Below, one piece after another: positions 43,166-54,743 of a DNA stretch of 64,000 bases. A program made the position numbers and the translations under genes. The notes under the pieces are model-generated. The model did no database searches. It had not been told where the DNA came from and was given only the letters and a program-made list of their open reading frames with translations. Positions within the stretch are counted from its first letter, which is position 1. Every line of letters starts with the position of its first letter. Source of the DNA: Schistocephalus solidus (Eukaryota; Platyhelminthes; Cestoda; Diphyllobothriidea; Diphyllobothriidae); contig WEDG01011448.1 of assembly GCA_017591395.1 (NCBI GenBank), forward strand, positions 1 through 64,000. Direction: 5' to 3'.

Positions 43166-45852
43166 GACGAATATTTTTCAGCCTCAACACAATCACACAC
43201 ACCGCAGCTTCTTGATAAAAGCAGAGAGGTGACTGAATTGCCGACACGGTTTAGTCTCTAGGACCCCCGCAGGAATCCACCATCGGTGGTTATAAAACAA
43301 CAGAGATAAATGAGCCGCTTTCATAGTGTGTTACAATGCTCACTCTTAACTGAAATGTTTCGCGCTGTCCATCACCAGCGATGTAGCTCTAAGTGAGTTT
43401 TCCTTTGCTCGAACGGTGAAATTATTGACTCCGTGATCGTTAGGCCTGGGCATCAGATTTCGTGTCGCAGCATTTAAGCTTAGGCGCCGAAAATAAATGA
43501 GCTATTCAGTAGCAGCAATAGCGCGACTGCTAATGCCAGCCTGTTTTACGTTAAGGCATAAACCGCAATATGTTTGAATTATTATGGGTTGGTGAGCAAC
43601 GAATTACCAAACGGGTACTTGCTAACTTTTAGCCAGCATTCTTATCCCATTCCCTCCCCTTCTCATCGCTTACAACCTGCACGACGCGTTCTCCCACTGA
43701 TTTGTTTTTAGGCTTCCCATCTCAAAAAGTAATGGTTGTCAGGTCAACACAACCCACAGCGAAGACCTAAGATCTTCCCCACCTACCCAACCACCACCCT
43801 ACTTTCCTCTTCATCATCCTCTTCCTCCTGGCGCGAACTAAACTGTTCACCCCCGTGCCTACTGTGAATGACAGTCTCATTTCACCCTGACACTGCTACC
43901 GTGTTGGTTTCGCCTCCTCTTTACCACGCAACTGTTGCCTTTTTGTGCTGCAACGAGTCCCCTTCCGTAGTTTTTTTTCTTCACAACTGTCTTTGATGTC
44001 GGCGCCAGCTGCGTGAGAGGCGAGTTAAATGAGCGCCCGTCAAGCTTTATGCCCCCACCCCACCCCACTTCTGCCGTTCTGTCGGAGAACTGTGCTTCTC
44101 GCGGATTCAGGCTGCTCTGCTGGAGGGGGGGGGTGTGGTTGGCACTGGGATCCGATTTTACGTCAGTTTATTTCTCCTCTTATTACTCTGCTGATAGTTA
44201 ACCGATGCCTCGATCGTTTACTCGTCGCCTCACTTGTGCACTAAATCTCGGGCGTCGGTTGTGGCTTGGTTGGACGCCTTCTTGACAGCGGTAAACGGTG
44301 TCTTTTATGTAAGCAGTTCGCCAGGACTTGTGCGAATTTGCCCAAATCCCAAGAGTTTCCTGTCGGTTAGAAGAGATTGCGTAAGTGGATTTACAGGACT
44401 GATAAGCAATAATAATAGTATCAATCATCTTTGCAGACCGACCACTGTATGATGATAACCGCTCATTGAAAATTATTTCTGACAGCAGAAGAATTCATTA
44501 CCTCTGTAGAATTCATCTTCTGTTTGCTTTCGGGACTTAATTTAAAGTAAGTATTTATTCGGGAGAAAATACAAATTGTAATCCTTTGCGGTCAGTAGGA
44601 AAATTGAAATCCTGGATTTATTGACATTTCCCGTTTGGCTTTAAAATACCAACTCACTATCTTTTACTGTACCCTTTTTTGCTTTGCGGGAGGCGTTCTT
44701 TCTGAAGAATTTGTACTTTTTTGCTCTCATGTGCCGTTCATGAAATGTCTAACTCAATGTTAAAAAAACCAGAGTACACACTAATAAACAACTCACGTCA
44801 CTCCGGGACTAAGTAGGTCTTTTTGACATTGTAAAAATATTGGCAGACTCAGTGAACTTTGAACGCACCGGGATGTTGCCTTTCCTCTCACGGCTCGAAC
44901 CCCCAGCGATGTTGTCGTAGTTACGTCGTAGGATCACAAGATTTTAGCTCTTTCCATTTTTTTTATCTAATGATTTCTCGGTGCACTTATTGCACCCTCT
45001 CTTGCCGCATCTTTGCAACGGCAGTTCGTTGGTTTTTCCTTCCAGATAAAAATCGGTCTTGGTTGTTTGGTAGTGTTTGGAATGCAGCCCTGGCTCCATG
45101 CCTGTGCTAAGACGGTTTGCCTTTTGTGTTTGTCAAGTAAAAGGACGTTATCCTGCGTAGACACACTCTTAGTCTGTCAGTATTGTATGTAATTGTCTTC
45201 TTCCCTCCCTGGTAAACGGCGGTCTATTACTGATAGACTTTCGCCCTAGTTTTGCCCACCATTGCCATTAGATCAGGATATAGTATATTCGAAAAGTGCG
45301 TTTTTAAAATTATCAGTTATATGTGCACCATGGTTTTCTTCGTGGTCCTTTGGACTCCGTGTTACGCAAAAGTTCTTCCAGCTATCCGTGAGATTCACGG
45401 GAAATTTGACGGAATCGCGCATATTACTTCATTTTGGAAAAAAAGGAACTCACTCATCCTTAGCTTCTAATAGAAGTCACTGCGAATTTTGACCCTAGGG
45501 ATCTATGTCTAACCTCTACGCACGTGTCCTACGCACGGAAATAATTCCTGTCCCCGGATCCTTGGGTAGTATGGGAAACTGACTACTACCGCTGCATTTG
45601 CCTCAATAATTTTTTTGCACATTTGGTGTTAGGGAAAAAAACCCCTTGCAAACCAGACACCCCAGCCCCGACTCCATATTTCACTTCTAATATCGCAACT
45701 CACAGTTGCCGCATTTAAAGCTCATCCGCACCAGTCTTCGTTGACAATTTGAAGTCACACTCCGGACTTAAGCTGCCGTTTCTGCATGCCTGAACGCGCA
45801 CCGATATCTGCACAGCTTTAAATGTCTGTTTTATGTTTTTGCAGAGTTGCTT

Positions 45853-46061
45853 ATGGCCTCCAGCCTGTATGAAGGTTTGGAAGATGTGGAACTGGAAAAA
45901 GGCAGTCATCGAAACGCTAGTAACAACGGTGGCAACAGTCCGTGGATGATCGGACGCACAAATGGTAACTCCACATCACCGCTGCGAAGCTCCGCTGGCA
46001 TTGGTCGACTTGTCGCCTCGGCAACTGGCTCCAGTGGGGCCTCAAGTGAAAGCGCAACGAG
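45853..46061 (+). CDS. RBM17: RBM17 exon 1 (coding)
   Basis: ATG at 45853, 209 nt, donor GTATTT. A TTTTTGCAG acceptor ends at 45844, only 8 nt before the ATG, so the exon is joined to a non-coding exon or to a spliced leader. Residues after 17 are Asn/Ser/Gly-rich (SNNGGNSPWMIGRTNG). Confidence 0.85.
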
Positions 46062-49000
46062 GTATTTATTTTAGTCCACTGCCCTAGACTGCTCAATGAC
46101 TGCCTTCGTTTTAGGCTTTTGTCTATATCTTAAATCATAATAGTCTGAAGGGCATTCGCCGATCAGGTTACCTACGGTGCTCGTTCCTTTCCACCTTGGG
46201 GCTGAATCCAAAGTCCTCACAGCCAGTTAAAGACGACAATTCAACCATCTTATTCGATGCATTCTACCCTGTACTCCGCAGCATGGCGGCGCAAGGGCGA
46301 TGATTTGCGCGTGAATTAGCTTTAACTGATATTAGACTTGCGTTGCTGCTACTGCACTCCCTCCCTTTCCACCACCTGTGTCCGGTGTCGAGGCATAGTC
46401 AAGTAGATCAGAGGCGACATCAAGGACAGGTGACTGGCGTGGCGTGAGCCTGTGCCTTCACGTGCCATCACCCTCCCCTACCAAACCGCATCCCGAAAAA
46501 CGCCTACCGTGTCCGCCATGCTGCTTCAGCGCATCCATTGCGTGGTCCGTTTAGAGGGCAAAATCACACATACCAACCAGTACTATACACGGGGCCCGTA
46601 GCTCAACGGTAGAGCGTTGGACTAATTAACCCTCAATGGACAGAGAACCCATGCTGTGACCCGAAGCTCATCCCGACCTGAGCATGGGTATGATTTGCTG
46701 ATGACGACTAACGTTTCATTCTCGTGCCCCTTTTGTTTGTATGTACCCCTTCCCTTGCATGAGAATCCTTTTTGTAACATAAAAGGGCGAGACAACGAGC
46801 CCGTGGCTCAATGGTTAGAGTGTTAGCCTTCTAATCAACAGGTCGCGGGTTTGCGCCTCGGTTGCTGCGCCACCTGGGGTTGGGTATGGCTGACTGATGA
46901 CGACTAATGAGCTAGAAATGGCTATTCTACTCTGCTTAGTTTTTGTCGGCAATTTTTACCTGCGTATATCATTAGCCGCTGTGTGGTTGCGGCGGGGCTC
47001 GAGAGAGTGAGCCTCAAGGCAGAACGCGATGACTCCCGTAACCGATCGGTGAAGCGTCCATCAACCAATATAACAAAGACGATTGCGTAGCTTTCTGCAC
47101 AGGGGTCGGTGAAGCGCCTATCCTACCTGACCAACTGCCACCTGAACTAGTCCGAAATCAAATCCTCTCTGTGGTATTCCGCTGAATGCACTTGAGCACA
47201 AACTATTGGATCTAGTTTTTCGTATTGCTTTTGCATAGCAATTCAACAATAAAGTACACCGTCTTCTTGCTTCTCTGAAAGGATTATCGATGATGGGTTT
47301 GGAAAACAGTTCTTCTCAAAATGTTCCCTTGAATCCACAACCGCACGTACAAAATTAAGGAAGATGGACTGACCAGGCATTGTTTTTTCATCTAAATATC
47401 ATCCGTTTTAGACTGCTTGGACACCATTATGAGGTTTGCAGAGTAAGCAGCCACCACTACCGCAGGACAGCAAATATTTCTCACCTTAGCCGCCAGATGC
47501 CAGCCTTTAATTGGTTTTGGGCATAAATGTATGCGGTTGCTACCAGAACTCGTTCAGATCCCAGGCTGGTGTGTGTGTTCGTTGGTAGACTCCGTCTACC
47601 GACAACGGCAACTGTAATTTCTCTCCCTCTCTCTCTCTCTCTATCTTGTCTTTTTCCGCAAGATTTTCCTTATGCCAACTGCTTTTTTTCTCACTGTGGT
47701 CATCGAACGTCGTCCTATTGACCTGCATCATTACGAAGAGGAAGTGCTTGCTTGGATGTCAGGATTTCTTTTTTTTAGATGAGCGTCTTTAGTCCTTTTG
47801 ACTAATCGGACTTGTCACTGCTTGACTGGGTACTGTCTATCGGTGCAAAAAATATCCAGGTGAACTTTGCTCGCTGCTTGTTTCTGAGACTCCCTCACTT
47901 CGCTCGTGTATGAGCAATTACTGTGGCGTGATGTTAGCTAACGGCAGTTTGCCGGCTCACGCCACTAACAAGTCCCGAGGATCAGCGTCTTTTGGGTGGT
48001 CCAGAGTCATCCGTCTAGCCGCGTGTTTGTCTTGGGCAGGGAGGGGTTGCGTTGAGGGCGAGATCATTTCACTCGCCTGGCCTAGCCGTCATTTGGGCTC
48101 TTTCTTTTGCATTTGCAGAATTCGTGCTTTACTTCTCTGTCCCTCTCCGCTGCCCTCCCCCAGCCCCACCCCCTTCGTCGCTTCGTCTTTTAATAAGCGG
48201 CTTGCATATCGCATACTTAATGTCACCCCTTTCCAGTCTGACATTCACGTCGCCCAGTTACTGCTGCTGCCGCACGACGGCTGTCCCAGCATGCCGTTTG
48301 AATTACGCCGCTCAGCCCTTTCTCCTCGACTGGTATTCAAGTATTAACCCTAACATGGCCTCCCAGTGTGCGTATTAGGGTCATTTTTTACAGCGGCAAG
48401 CCCTCAGCCACACGAGAGAAACGAAGCTGTACAACACGCGTATTTGTTTTGAAATCAGCCCCAAGTATGGTAACCCCAATGACTAAGACATATTCTGCAC
48501 TAGGGTTTTAGCGTCAGGGTCTTCCCTTCGACAGAAGGAAGTAAGCTGAACTACTTTGCCGCCGGTACTGAGGCGCTCATCGATCGCCTTACGTGATATA
48601 TTAATCCCATTGTGCCTTGGGGTTCAATATGGAGCTCCGTCAGCAAATGCTCAACAAATGTAACATTTGGAGTAGGGTATGGCTGGCTGATGACGGCTAA
48701 TACGCCAGAAGTGGCCATTGCCGTCTCCCTAGCCTTTGTCGCTATTTTTTTATTTGTGTAATATACTAGCTGCGTAGCAGCTAGTGACGGGGCTCAAGAT
48801 GGAGCGGCAAGACAATGGGACAAATATTTTCCGTAACACGATCGGTGATCGTCCCACGATCATTATTAACATACCAGATTGCAACCGAGAGAAAAACGAA
48901 CCCGTGTCTCAGTGGGTAGGGTACTGGACTTCTAAGCAACGGACTTTTGTTTACACTTGGGCATGACTGGCTGGTGACGGCTAACAAGCCAAAATTGCGC

Positions 49001-52000
49001 ATTCCATTCTTCCTGGTCTTTGTCGGTAATGCCATTCTGCACATGATTTCTCTTTATCAACAAAGCGTCAATATAGTACTTTAGTCGAAGTTAGTTGAGG
49101 GCTCCTCTCTCGTACTTGGAGACGGTCGATTTTCAAGTTAATTCCTCAAGATTACTGTGACTTTCTCTGGCTTTCAAGTACACCTTAGAGTGACAATTGA
49201 ACTAGTTTGCAAATGAACGCCTGTATAACGGTGCACTATCCTCCGTGTATATTGTCTTTCCAAGGTAGCGCTCGACTTTGGTGTGTCTCCCCTGTAGCAG
49301 GGAGCTTGTTTGCCTATCAGCATTGAACTTGACTCTGGCTTACCATTGGAAGTTGGTGGCTGTGGCGAAGGGAAGAGTGTGTCTGAGGTTTCACTATAAT
49401 TCAAACTGCGTTAATGCCTTCACTGCAAGCCCCCAGACACATGTTCTTTGTTTTATACAACCTGCCGAATTTTCCTGGATTATGTGTTTTTGTCCGCATG
49501 ATTGAATTCTTTCTGGTTACCCATTTCTTCCCTAGAACGGAGGTGATTTGGTGAGATCAGTACTCCTAGGAAATGACTTAAAGGTGTTTGCGCTATGACA
49601 GTTCTTTGTGTTCATTGCGTGTCTGCCACACCTTTTTTCTATGTATTTCTTGCCGGTCCAATAGGCGACCGATGGGAACCTCTAATCTCCCAGAATCAAC
49701 AGCACAGGTCGCGATATGGACCACGACTTTTGACCTCATCGAACATTTGCTCGAGCTGTGCCGTACCGAAGATCAGCTGTTTAGAATGAACTCAGGGGGT
49801 TTTCATAATTGGCGAATCTGCCATAATCATCTGATAATTGAGCCATGGATTGCTCGGGCAGTCAGAATACTGTATAAAAATTGATGGATTCAATACGTTG
49901 CAGGAATCTGGGCGGTTAACTTGGTCCAAAGGTGATTAACTTCAGGGCTCCCGATCGGAGTTTCGTAGATCAGGTGGTTAGGGCGTTGGAAGTGCAATGC
50001 GTTGCATTTGCTGTCTTTAATTTGAACTCCACTGAAATTGCTCATATTTTGCACAGTTGGGTCAGATTAAATGTTGGTTTGTTAAAGTAAACCATGTACT
50101 TTATCCTTTCCTTACGCGTATCATTCCACACGTTCTTCTTCTTTTTATTTTTATTTTTTTCGTTTTAGCCTCAAATTAATGCAGTCCCACATGGCTGCCA
50201 GACGGGCCCAAGGCCGCCGGGGTAATTTCGAGGGTTCTCGATCTAGCGTTGCACCTGTGGTTGATTTACAACGGCGGTCAGGCGAGGGCACCTATAGGTT
50301 AGTCTAATTTACAACTCTCTGTATCCTGAATCGTCACATTAATGACTAATTACAAGTTTTATTTAAAACGTGCTGGTTAGAGCTAATTTTTGAAGGAACT
50401 AATGCCTTTCCTCTATCTTAAGATTAGCTGCCGGTAACGGGACTGCCTTCTATGTGGAGGAAGTGGAAGAAGTAGTTTACTTTATTCTGCTTGCGCGCCT
50501 AGGACCAAATCGTGAGGTCAAGTGCCTCAAAGACGACCTCTTGGATAAGCCAGTTTTTTGCAATTTAATGTCGGATAATCCAGGCAGCATGCCATAGCGC
50601 TCATACTCGAAAAACCGACATGCCTATCCAAGCGACAAGGGAAGAACCATCGCAGAGCAAATCACTGCACTTTTTCTGCCAGATTTTATTGCTCAGTCAA
50701 GGCCCGCAAATTTTCCCACGAAGAATGCGAGCAACTGTTCTCTGTACTTAAGGGCATCATCAAAACTTCGTAACCAAGCGGTGCCGTTTACAAAAATTGT
50801 TGAGGTGGCGTTGATTGATACCACACACTCACAACCAACAACGCACATTCTCTTTCGACCATTTACAAAATAAACGTTAATTCATAACGCTGCCAGATGC
50901 TTGCGAGTTGTGAATTCCAGTACAACCCATCATTCTCCTCTGTGTAAATCATCCTCGGATTGGGCTCCTTGCTGATGTCCGCTGTGATTTCCCTTATGTA
51001 ATAGTTGATGGTTGTTGCGGATAAAACCATGGACTCCTAGGATGGGGCTGTCTTTCGCTCGTTACCAGTAAGCTGTCCTCCAAGCGCTGACGGATACCTG
51101 AGATATGAACCAGAATCGATGCCTCATCGAGTATTTAGTTCAAACGTCCCACCCTTCAGTCACATCGAGCTCCTCCTTTCGTCCCGACTCAGTCACCTGC
51201 CAGTGGCGTTCTCCAATCTCCTCTGACAGCAGGTTGGCATATGGGTGCTTCATTTTGCTCTCTGGGCCTTCAGGTCTGTAGCGTGCACAGGCGTGCACAA
51301 GGCGGTTATCGAGGAGAATTTCACCGTTAAAAGTTTATTCTGCCTTACTGGCTGTCGTAGGCTAGCTATCATCCGTCCATAGTCGAGGGTATAGTTGGAG
51401 CTTTCTGTAACTGACAAATTTACTTCCTGCTGCCTGCTTTTATGTCTTCCCCCCTGGCTCGGTGAAATTATTTTTTCGGTTAAGCTTTCGGTTGGGCCAC
51501 AGTGTAAGGACACAGGAATATTAACACTTCCTGGAATTTTGCGTTAGGCCATCTGTATTACGTGGGGTGTCCGGCTCATATTTCCAGTGTCCTTTCGGAA
51601 GGAGGTGGGTGCATAAGCAATTCCGATCCCTACATTTGTCACGTTTTGCATAAGAGGGAGTAGCTAAGGCGTGAAGAGTAGGATCACAAGGGGGGGGGGT
51701 TATTGCAGGCATCCTGCTTCATAATTGTCTTTTTTATCAGGACTGTAAGCCCGGCTTTAGAGGCTAACCATCCGTATCGGACATTGTCTAGAGAGACTCA
51801 ACACGTTTCTCCTTGAGAGTGACAAATGCGACCCAGTAGTCAGACCCCAGTTGTTGGTTTACTTGCCTTATTTGGTCATGCTAATCTGTTAGGCAGTCTT
51901 GTAGATTATGAGACCAGTACGATAGTACTATCTCGTCACCTCCAGCCAAGCCTTTTTCTTCGGGCAAACAATGCTTCTCCCTCACACTGCTCGGTTACGA

Positions 52001-52423
52001 TAATTATAGTAGCCTCAATGACTCATGATGATAATGGTAGCGATGATGCTACTGCCGGGGATTATTACGTTATCGATCCTGATGATGCCTACGGGAACAA
52101 TTACCATAATGAGGACAAATTATTCTGGACTATGCTTCGGACCGTATAGTTATATCCCATTAATGCTTGTCTACGAGGTGTCGCCTTCAACTTGTCTCGC
52201 TAATGTTCGTTGCTCACTATTTCTTCCACTAGGTTTAACCAGATGACCGGCAAAATGGAGCGCGTACCATACCCCACCCGCTCTGGTCCTTCGTCTACCG
52301 GTACCGGGCTTCTTCTTGGTGAACCCAAGTTTGCCTCTCGGGGTGGCTGACGAGTACAACCCTCTCGTGCCGAACGATTACGAGGAGTTAGCTCGCCAAC
52401 GACGTGAAAAACGCAAGGCTGAC
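45853..52423 (+). CDS. RBM17: Splicing factor RBM17/SPF45, first three exons (partial)
   Basis: Exons 45853-46061, 50169-50297 and 52261-52423 (or from 52233, see findings); phases 2, 2 and 0 agree. 167 codons in the window. Matches vertebrate SPF45: start MASSLYEGLEDVELEKG (human begins MSLYDDLG), LKLMQSHMAARRAQG then VAPVVDLQRR (human FKLLQSQLQVKKAA and LAPVIDLKR), and VADEYNPLVPNDYEELARQR (human LADEYDPMFPNDYEKVVKRQ). SPF45 is a nuclear spliceosome-associated protein that affects 3' splice-site choice. Its G-patch and UHM/RRM lie further on and were not found up to 64000. The first coding exon has extra Asn/Ser/Gly-rich sequence compared with human. Confidence 0.85.
46235..46570 (+). repeat. 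DR repeat, diverged near-full copy
   Basis: Head TTCAACCATCTTATTCGATG, then GATTTGCGCGTGAATTAGCT, GTGTCCGGTGTCGAGGCATA, and tail CGCCTACCGTGTCCGCCATG and GCGTGGTCCGTTTAGAGGGC. Same length (about 340 bp) and order as 20886-21265, so this looks like the basic DR unit without any LINE. Confidence 0.65.
46592..47065 (+). repeat. tRNA-derived SINE, two heads in tandem plus distal module
   Basis: First head at 46592 (GGCCCGTAGCTCAACGGTAG, then GCGTTGGACTAA). Second head at 46797 (GAGCCCGTGGCTCAATGG, CCTTCTAATC, B box AGGTCGCGGGTTTGCG). Each is followed by TGATGACGACTAA. The second continues with the tail GCTAGAAATGGCTATTC and TTTTTGTCGGC, then the distal module (CGCTGTGTGGTTGCGG, GGCTCGAGAGAGTGAGCC). 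The anticodon arm of the second head suggests an origin from tRNA-Arg(TCT); this is inference. Confidence 0.7.
48595..49035 (+). repeat. tRNA-derived SINE copies (tail, distal module, then another head and tail)
   Basis: 48668-48745 is a tail (GGGTATGGCTGGCTGATGAC, GCCAGAAGTGGCCATTGCC). 48768-48880 contains a distal-like module. 48895-49035 has a head (AACCCGTGTCTCAGTGGGTA, TGGACTTCTAAGC) and another tail (GCATGACTGGCTGGTGACGG, GTCTTTGTCGG). The arrangement suggests tandem or nested insertions. Confidence 0.6.
50169..50297 (+). CDS. RBM17: RBM17 exon 2
   Basis: 129 nt, acceptor CGTTTTAG, donor GTTAGT. Reads LKLMQSHMAARRAQGRRGNF then EGSRSSVAPVVDLQRRSGEG, aligning with the FKLLQ...APVIDLKR segment of SPF45. 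Confidence 0.85.
50298..52260. other. RBM17: RBM17 intron 2
   Basis: No gene or repeat family recognised. There is a G-rich homopolymer near 51690-51700. Confidence 0.5.
52261..52423 (+). CDS. RBM17: RBM17 exon 3
   Basis: Using a weak AG at 52259-52260, the frame joins exon 2 as S-AYHTPPALVLRLPVPGFFLV, then GVADEYNPLVPNDYEELARQ and RREKRKAD, before donor GTAAGT. A better-looking acceptor (TTCTTCCACTAG) ends at 52232, but it gives a different frame that stops at 52348-52350. The part after about 52345 is certain from homology; the first part is not. Confidence 0.7.
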
Positions 52424-53154
52424 GTAAGTCGTCCCGCTGGCCAGCACGCTATTTTTATTTTAATCTGTCCGCCATACACGCTCTTGCATGTCCTCGGTGG
52501 GCAGGGCCTTGGGTCCCCCTTGCTGTCAACATGGGACACCCGCCACTTGTGTCTGAAGCACACTCCGGATATTTTGCCGTCCATTCGTTACCTTTACCGC
52601 GGCTTTCGCAGTAAGGCTGTACAGATAAGGCACATCAACAAACGCCTGCAGTACAAGTTATCCACAGAATGAGGATTTCGGTTAAGCCCCTCAAATAGGC
52701 CTATTTTTCTGATCCGCTCGCCTATTGATTGATTGATTGATATGATTATTGAGCGTTGCCAATAGCAAGGCAGAATGCCCTCTATTCCACCCTGAAATCC
52801 AGCCATATGTGTAAGAGCCACTATGTTGTCACTTTAGATACCCGCGATTGTAGCTGACGTAATTTGGTCGTCGACTTAACAGCGCGAGGCTTTTACTTAA
52901 ACCCCAAGTCGGTCTTGACCTGGGTTGGTTTAGGACTGACTAAAGACAGAAAATAATCTAGCACTGGTTACTCACTCCCCCCAGTTTACACGTGTTATTG
53001 CCTCCATGTAGAACGATTGCTATTCGTTGCTCTTTTGATCCTGTCCAAACGGGTTTTGCTTCCATGGTCTTAGGTTAAAGGGATGTTCTATGCAGCCTTT
53101 GTTAATGCTGCTTAGGCTAGGCTGAGTTTGTGTGAGTTCACTACTACTACTGGC
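52424..53154. other. RBM17 intron or downstream sequence, no feature seen
   Basis: Apart from a short (ATTG)4 tract at about 52726-52741, nothing was recognised. Downstream RBM17 exons were not found. Confidence 0.5.
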
Positions 53155-54010
53155 AGTTCAACCGTCGATTTCGACGAGGTCCACCGTATGCTCCACACCA
53201 GGTGGTGCAGGGACGGTGACTTGCGCGTGAATTAGTTTTAAGTGCTAGTAGCCTTGCTCTGCAGCTACCGCACTCTCTCCTCCCCCCTCCCACCTGAGCC
53301 CAGTGTCAAGACAGAGTCAAGAAGATCGGAGATGGGAGAGGGCGCAGGTGGCTGGTGCGGCCGGAACCGCCCATGGGCGTACCACCACACCTGGCTCGGA
53401 TCCCACAGAGTGGGAGTGCCATAAAGGCCACATTAAGAAGGAGCCATTGCAACCTGGCTATCAGTCCGCCAGTCAGCCACTCCACACAAAACACACATTG
53501 GGCTGACCACGCGGTCCGAGTTATCTCGTCAGTTGGCAACCTTCCAAGCCACGGCTTTTAGCGCACAGTGATAGTTTCAAGCGCGTCAGATGTTTTACAG
53601 TGAGGAACATGCGCTGAGCTGTCGACCTCACTCTCTTCCCAATCCCCACCATCAGACACTGTCCGAGCTGGTCAGTTGCCTGATGTGGGAGTGGGCGCAT
53701 TGGCTGACGGATCGGCGTACCCGTCTTCGCGCACCACAGCACGACCTGGCCCCCATAACGCACACACCAGAATTCACAAACTCAGGGGATATGGAGCAGC
53801 CATCGCCGTCTGACTCCCAGTCCACTGGTCAGCCACTCGACACACACAGCACATACACTGAGCACAACGGCGTGGTCTAGTGGAATCGTCAGATTGGTAG
53901 ACTTCCCAGCCACAGTTTCTAGGAAACCGTGATATACTCTGGTAAATGGTAATTTTGAGGGTGTTGTCGATGTATTGGAGTAGGTAGTGTGCGCTGATGT
54001 AGCTTAGCCT
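53155..54010 (+). repeat. DR repeat flanking LINE copy 2 (low-coordinate side)
   Basis: Collinear with 17890-18860: head GTTCAACCGTCGATTTCGAC, GTCAAGACAGAGTCAAGAAG, GCGCAGGTGGCTGGTGCGGC, CACACCTGGCTCGGATCCCA, AAGGCCACATTAAGAAGGAG, then a body reaching the LINE ORF end. The two flanks of copy 2 share orientation. Confidence 0.75.
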
Positions 54011-54018
54011 CCGGTGGT

Positions 54019-54560
54019 TTACCGGAGGTTGTCGTGGAGGCGCATGTGTCCTAATAGGCCCATGCGGTGTGTAAATGTGCGGGAGCAGTGAGGGCAGTGA
54101 AGGCGGGCGCGTCGACTGTATGTCGGAGCCCCAGGCACTGATTCACCAGCCTCCGTGCGATGGATTCGCTGGTGACCGACCAGGCCGATGCGTGAGTTGA
54201 AGTTGCGGGCGCAGTGTGGGCAGTGTGGGCAGGAGAAATCGGCAGAGGCTGGGGGGATGTCATTCATGGTAGTGGGGGTTGCAGGGGCGCTAAGAATGGC
54301 AGGAGCGGAGGGTGTGCATGGTGTATCGGTGTTGTCGGCATTGTGGTGTATTCCGCTGTCATGGATGCGCATGTGACCGAATAGGCCCATGCGATGAGTG
54401 AATGCGCGAGGACAGTGAGGGCAGTGTAGGCGACGATCTCTGCTGTGTGATGGTGCTCCAGGTACTGGCTCACCGGTCTCTGTACGATGTATTCGCAAGT
54501 GACCGACCAGGCCGATGCGTGAGGTGAATGTGCGGTCGCATTGAGTACAGCTTAGGAGAG
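54019..54560 (-). pseudogene. LINE copy 2: C-terminal C2H2 zinc fingers
   Basis: Four fingers in order: CTQCDRTFTSRIGLVGHLRI-H (frame-shifted start at about 54550), CPHCPRAFTHRMGLFGHM, CPHCARNFNSRIGLVGHQ, CPHCSRTFTHRMGLLGHM, ending MRLHDNLR and stop. The two finger types (SRIGLVGH and THRMGL) alternate and are joined by the linker [14 protein letters not shown]. They probably bind nucleic acid for the retrotransposon. Confidence 0.8.
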
Positions 54561-54743
54561 ATTCTCCATTGCTGATGGTGGTGGTGGTGGTAGTGAAGGC
54601 GAAGGCGGTGGTGGTTGCGGTGATGGGGGTAACAGGCGATGAGTAGATGGATGTGGTCTCTATGATGGTGGGAGTAATGGAATTGATGCCAGGAGTGAGG
54701 GTGGGGGGTCAGAAGGAGGGTTGGCAGAATTTGACGTAGAAGT

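Larger units (their letters stand above)
39628..45852. other. Intergenic region, nischarin-like gene to RBM17
   Basis: No coding exon supported. Contains two GAAACGT-type terminal repeats (40855-40945, 41450-41540), a degraded LINE remnant (42330-42945) and an inverted DR head at 43110-43165. A promoter for RBM17 was not recognised. The remaining stretches show nothing I can name. Confidence 0.5.
46062..50168. other. RBM17: RBM17 intron 1
   Basis: A 4.1-kb intron with a DR copy (46235-46570), a SINE dimer (46592-47065) and further SINE copies (48595-49035). At 49960-50032 another tRNA-like stretch may exist (TAGATCAGGTGGTTAGGGC then TTTGAACTCC). No gene seen. Confidence 0.6.

Noticed and set aside
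47910..48347. 145-aa ORF in RBM17 intron 1
   Set aside because: Composition looks random and no homology was recognised.
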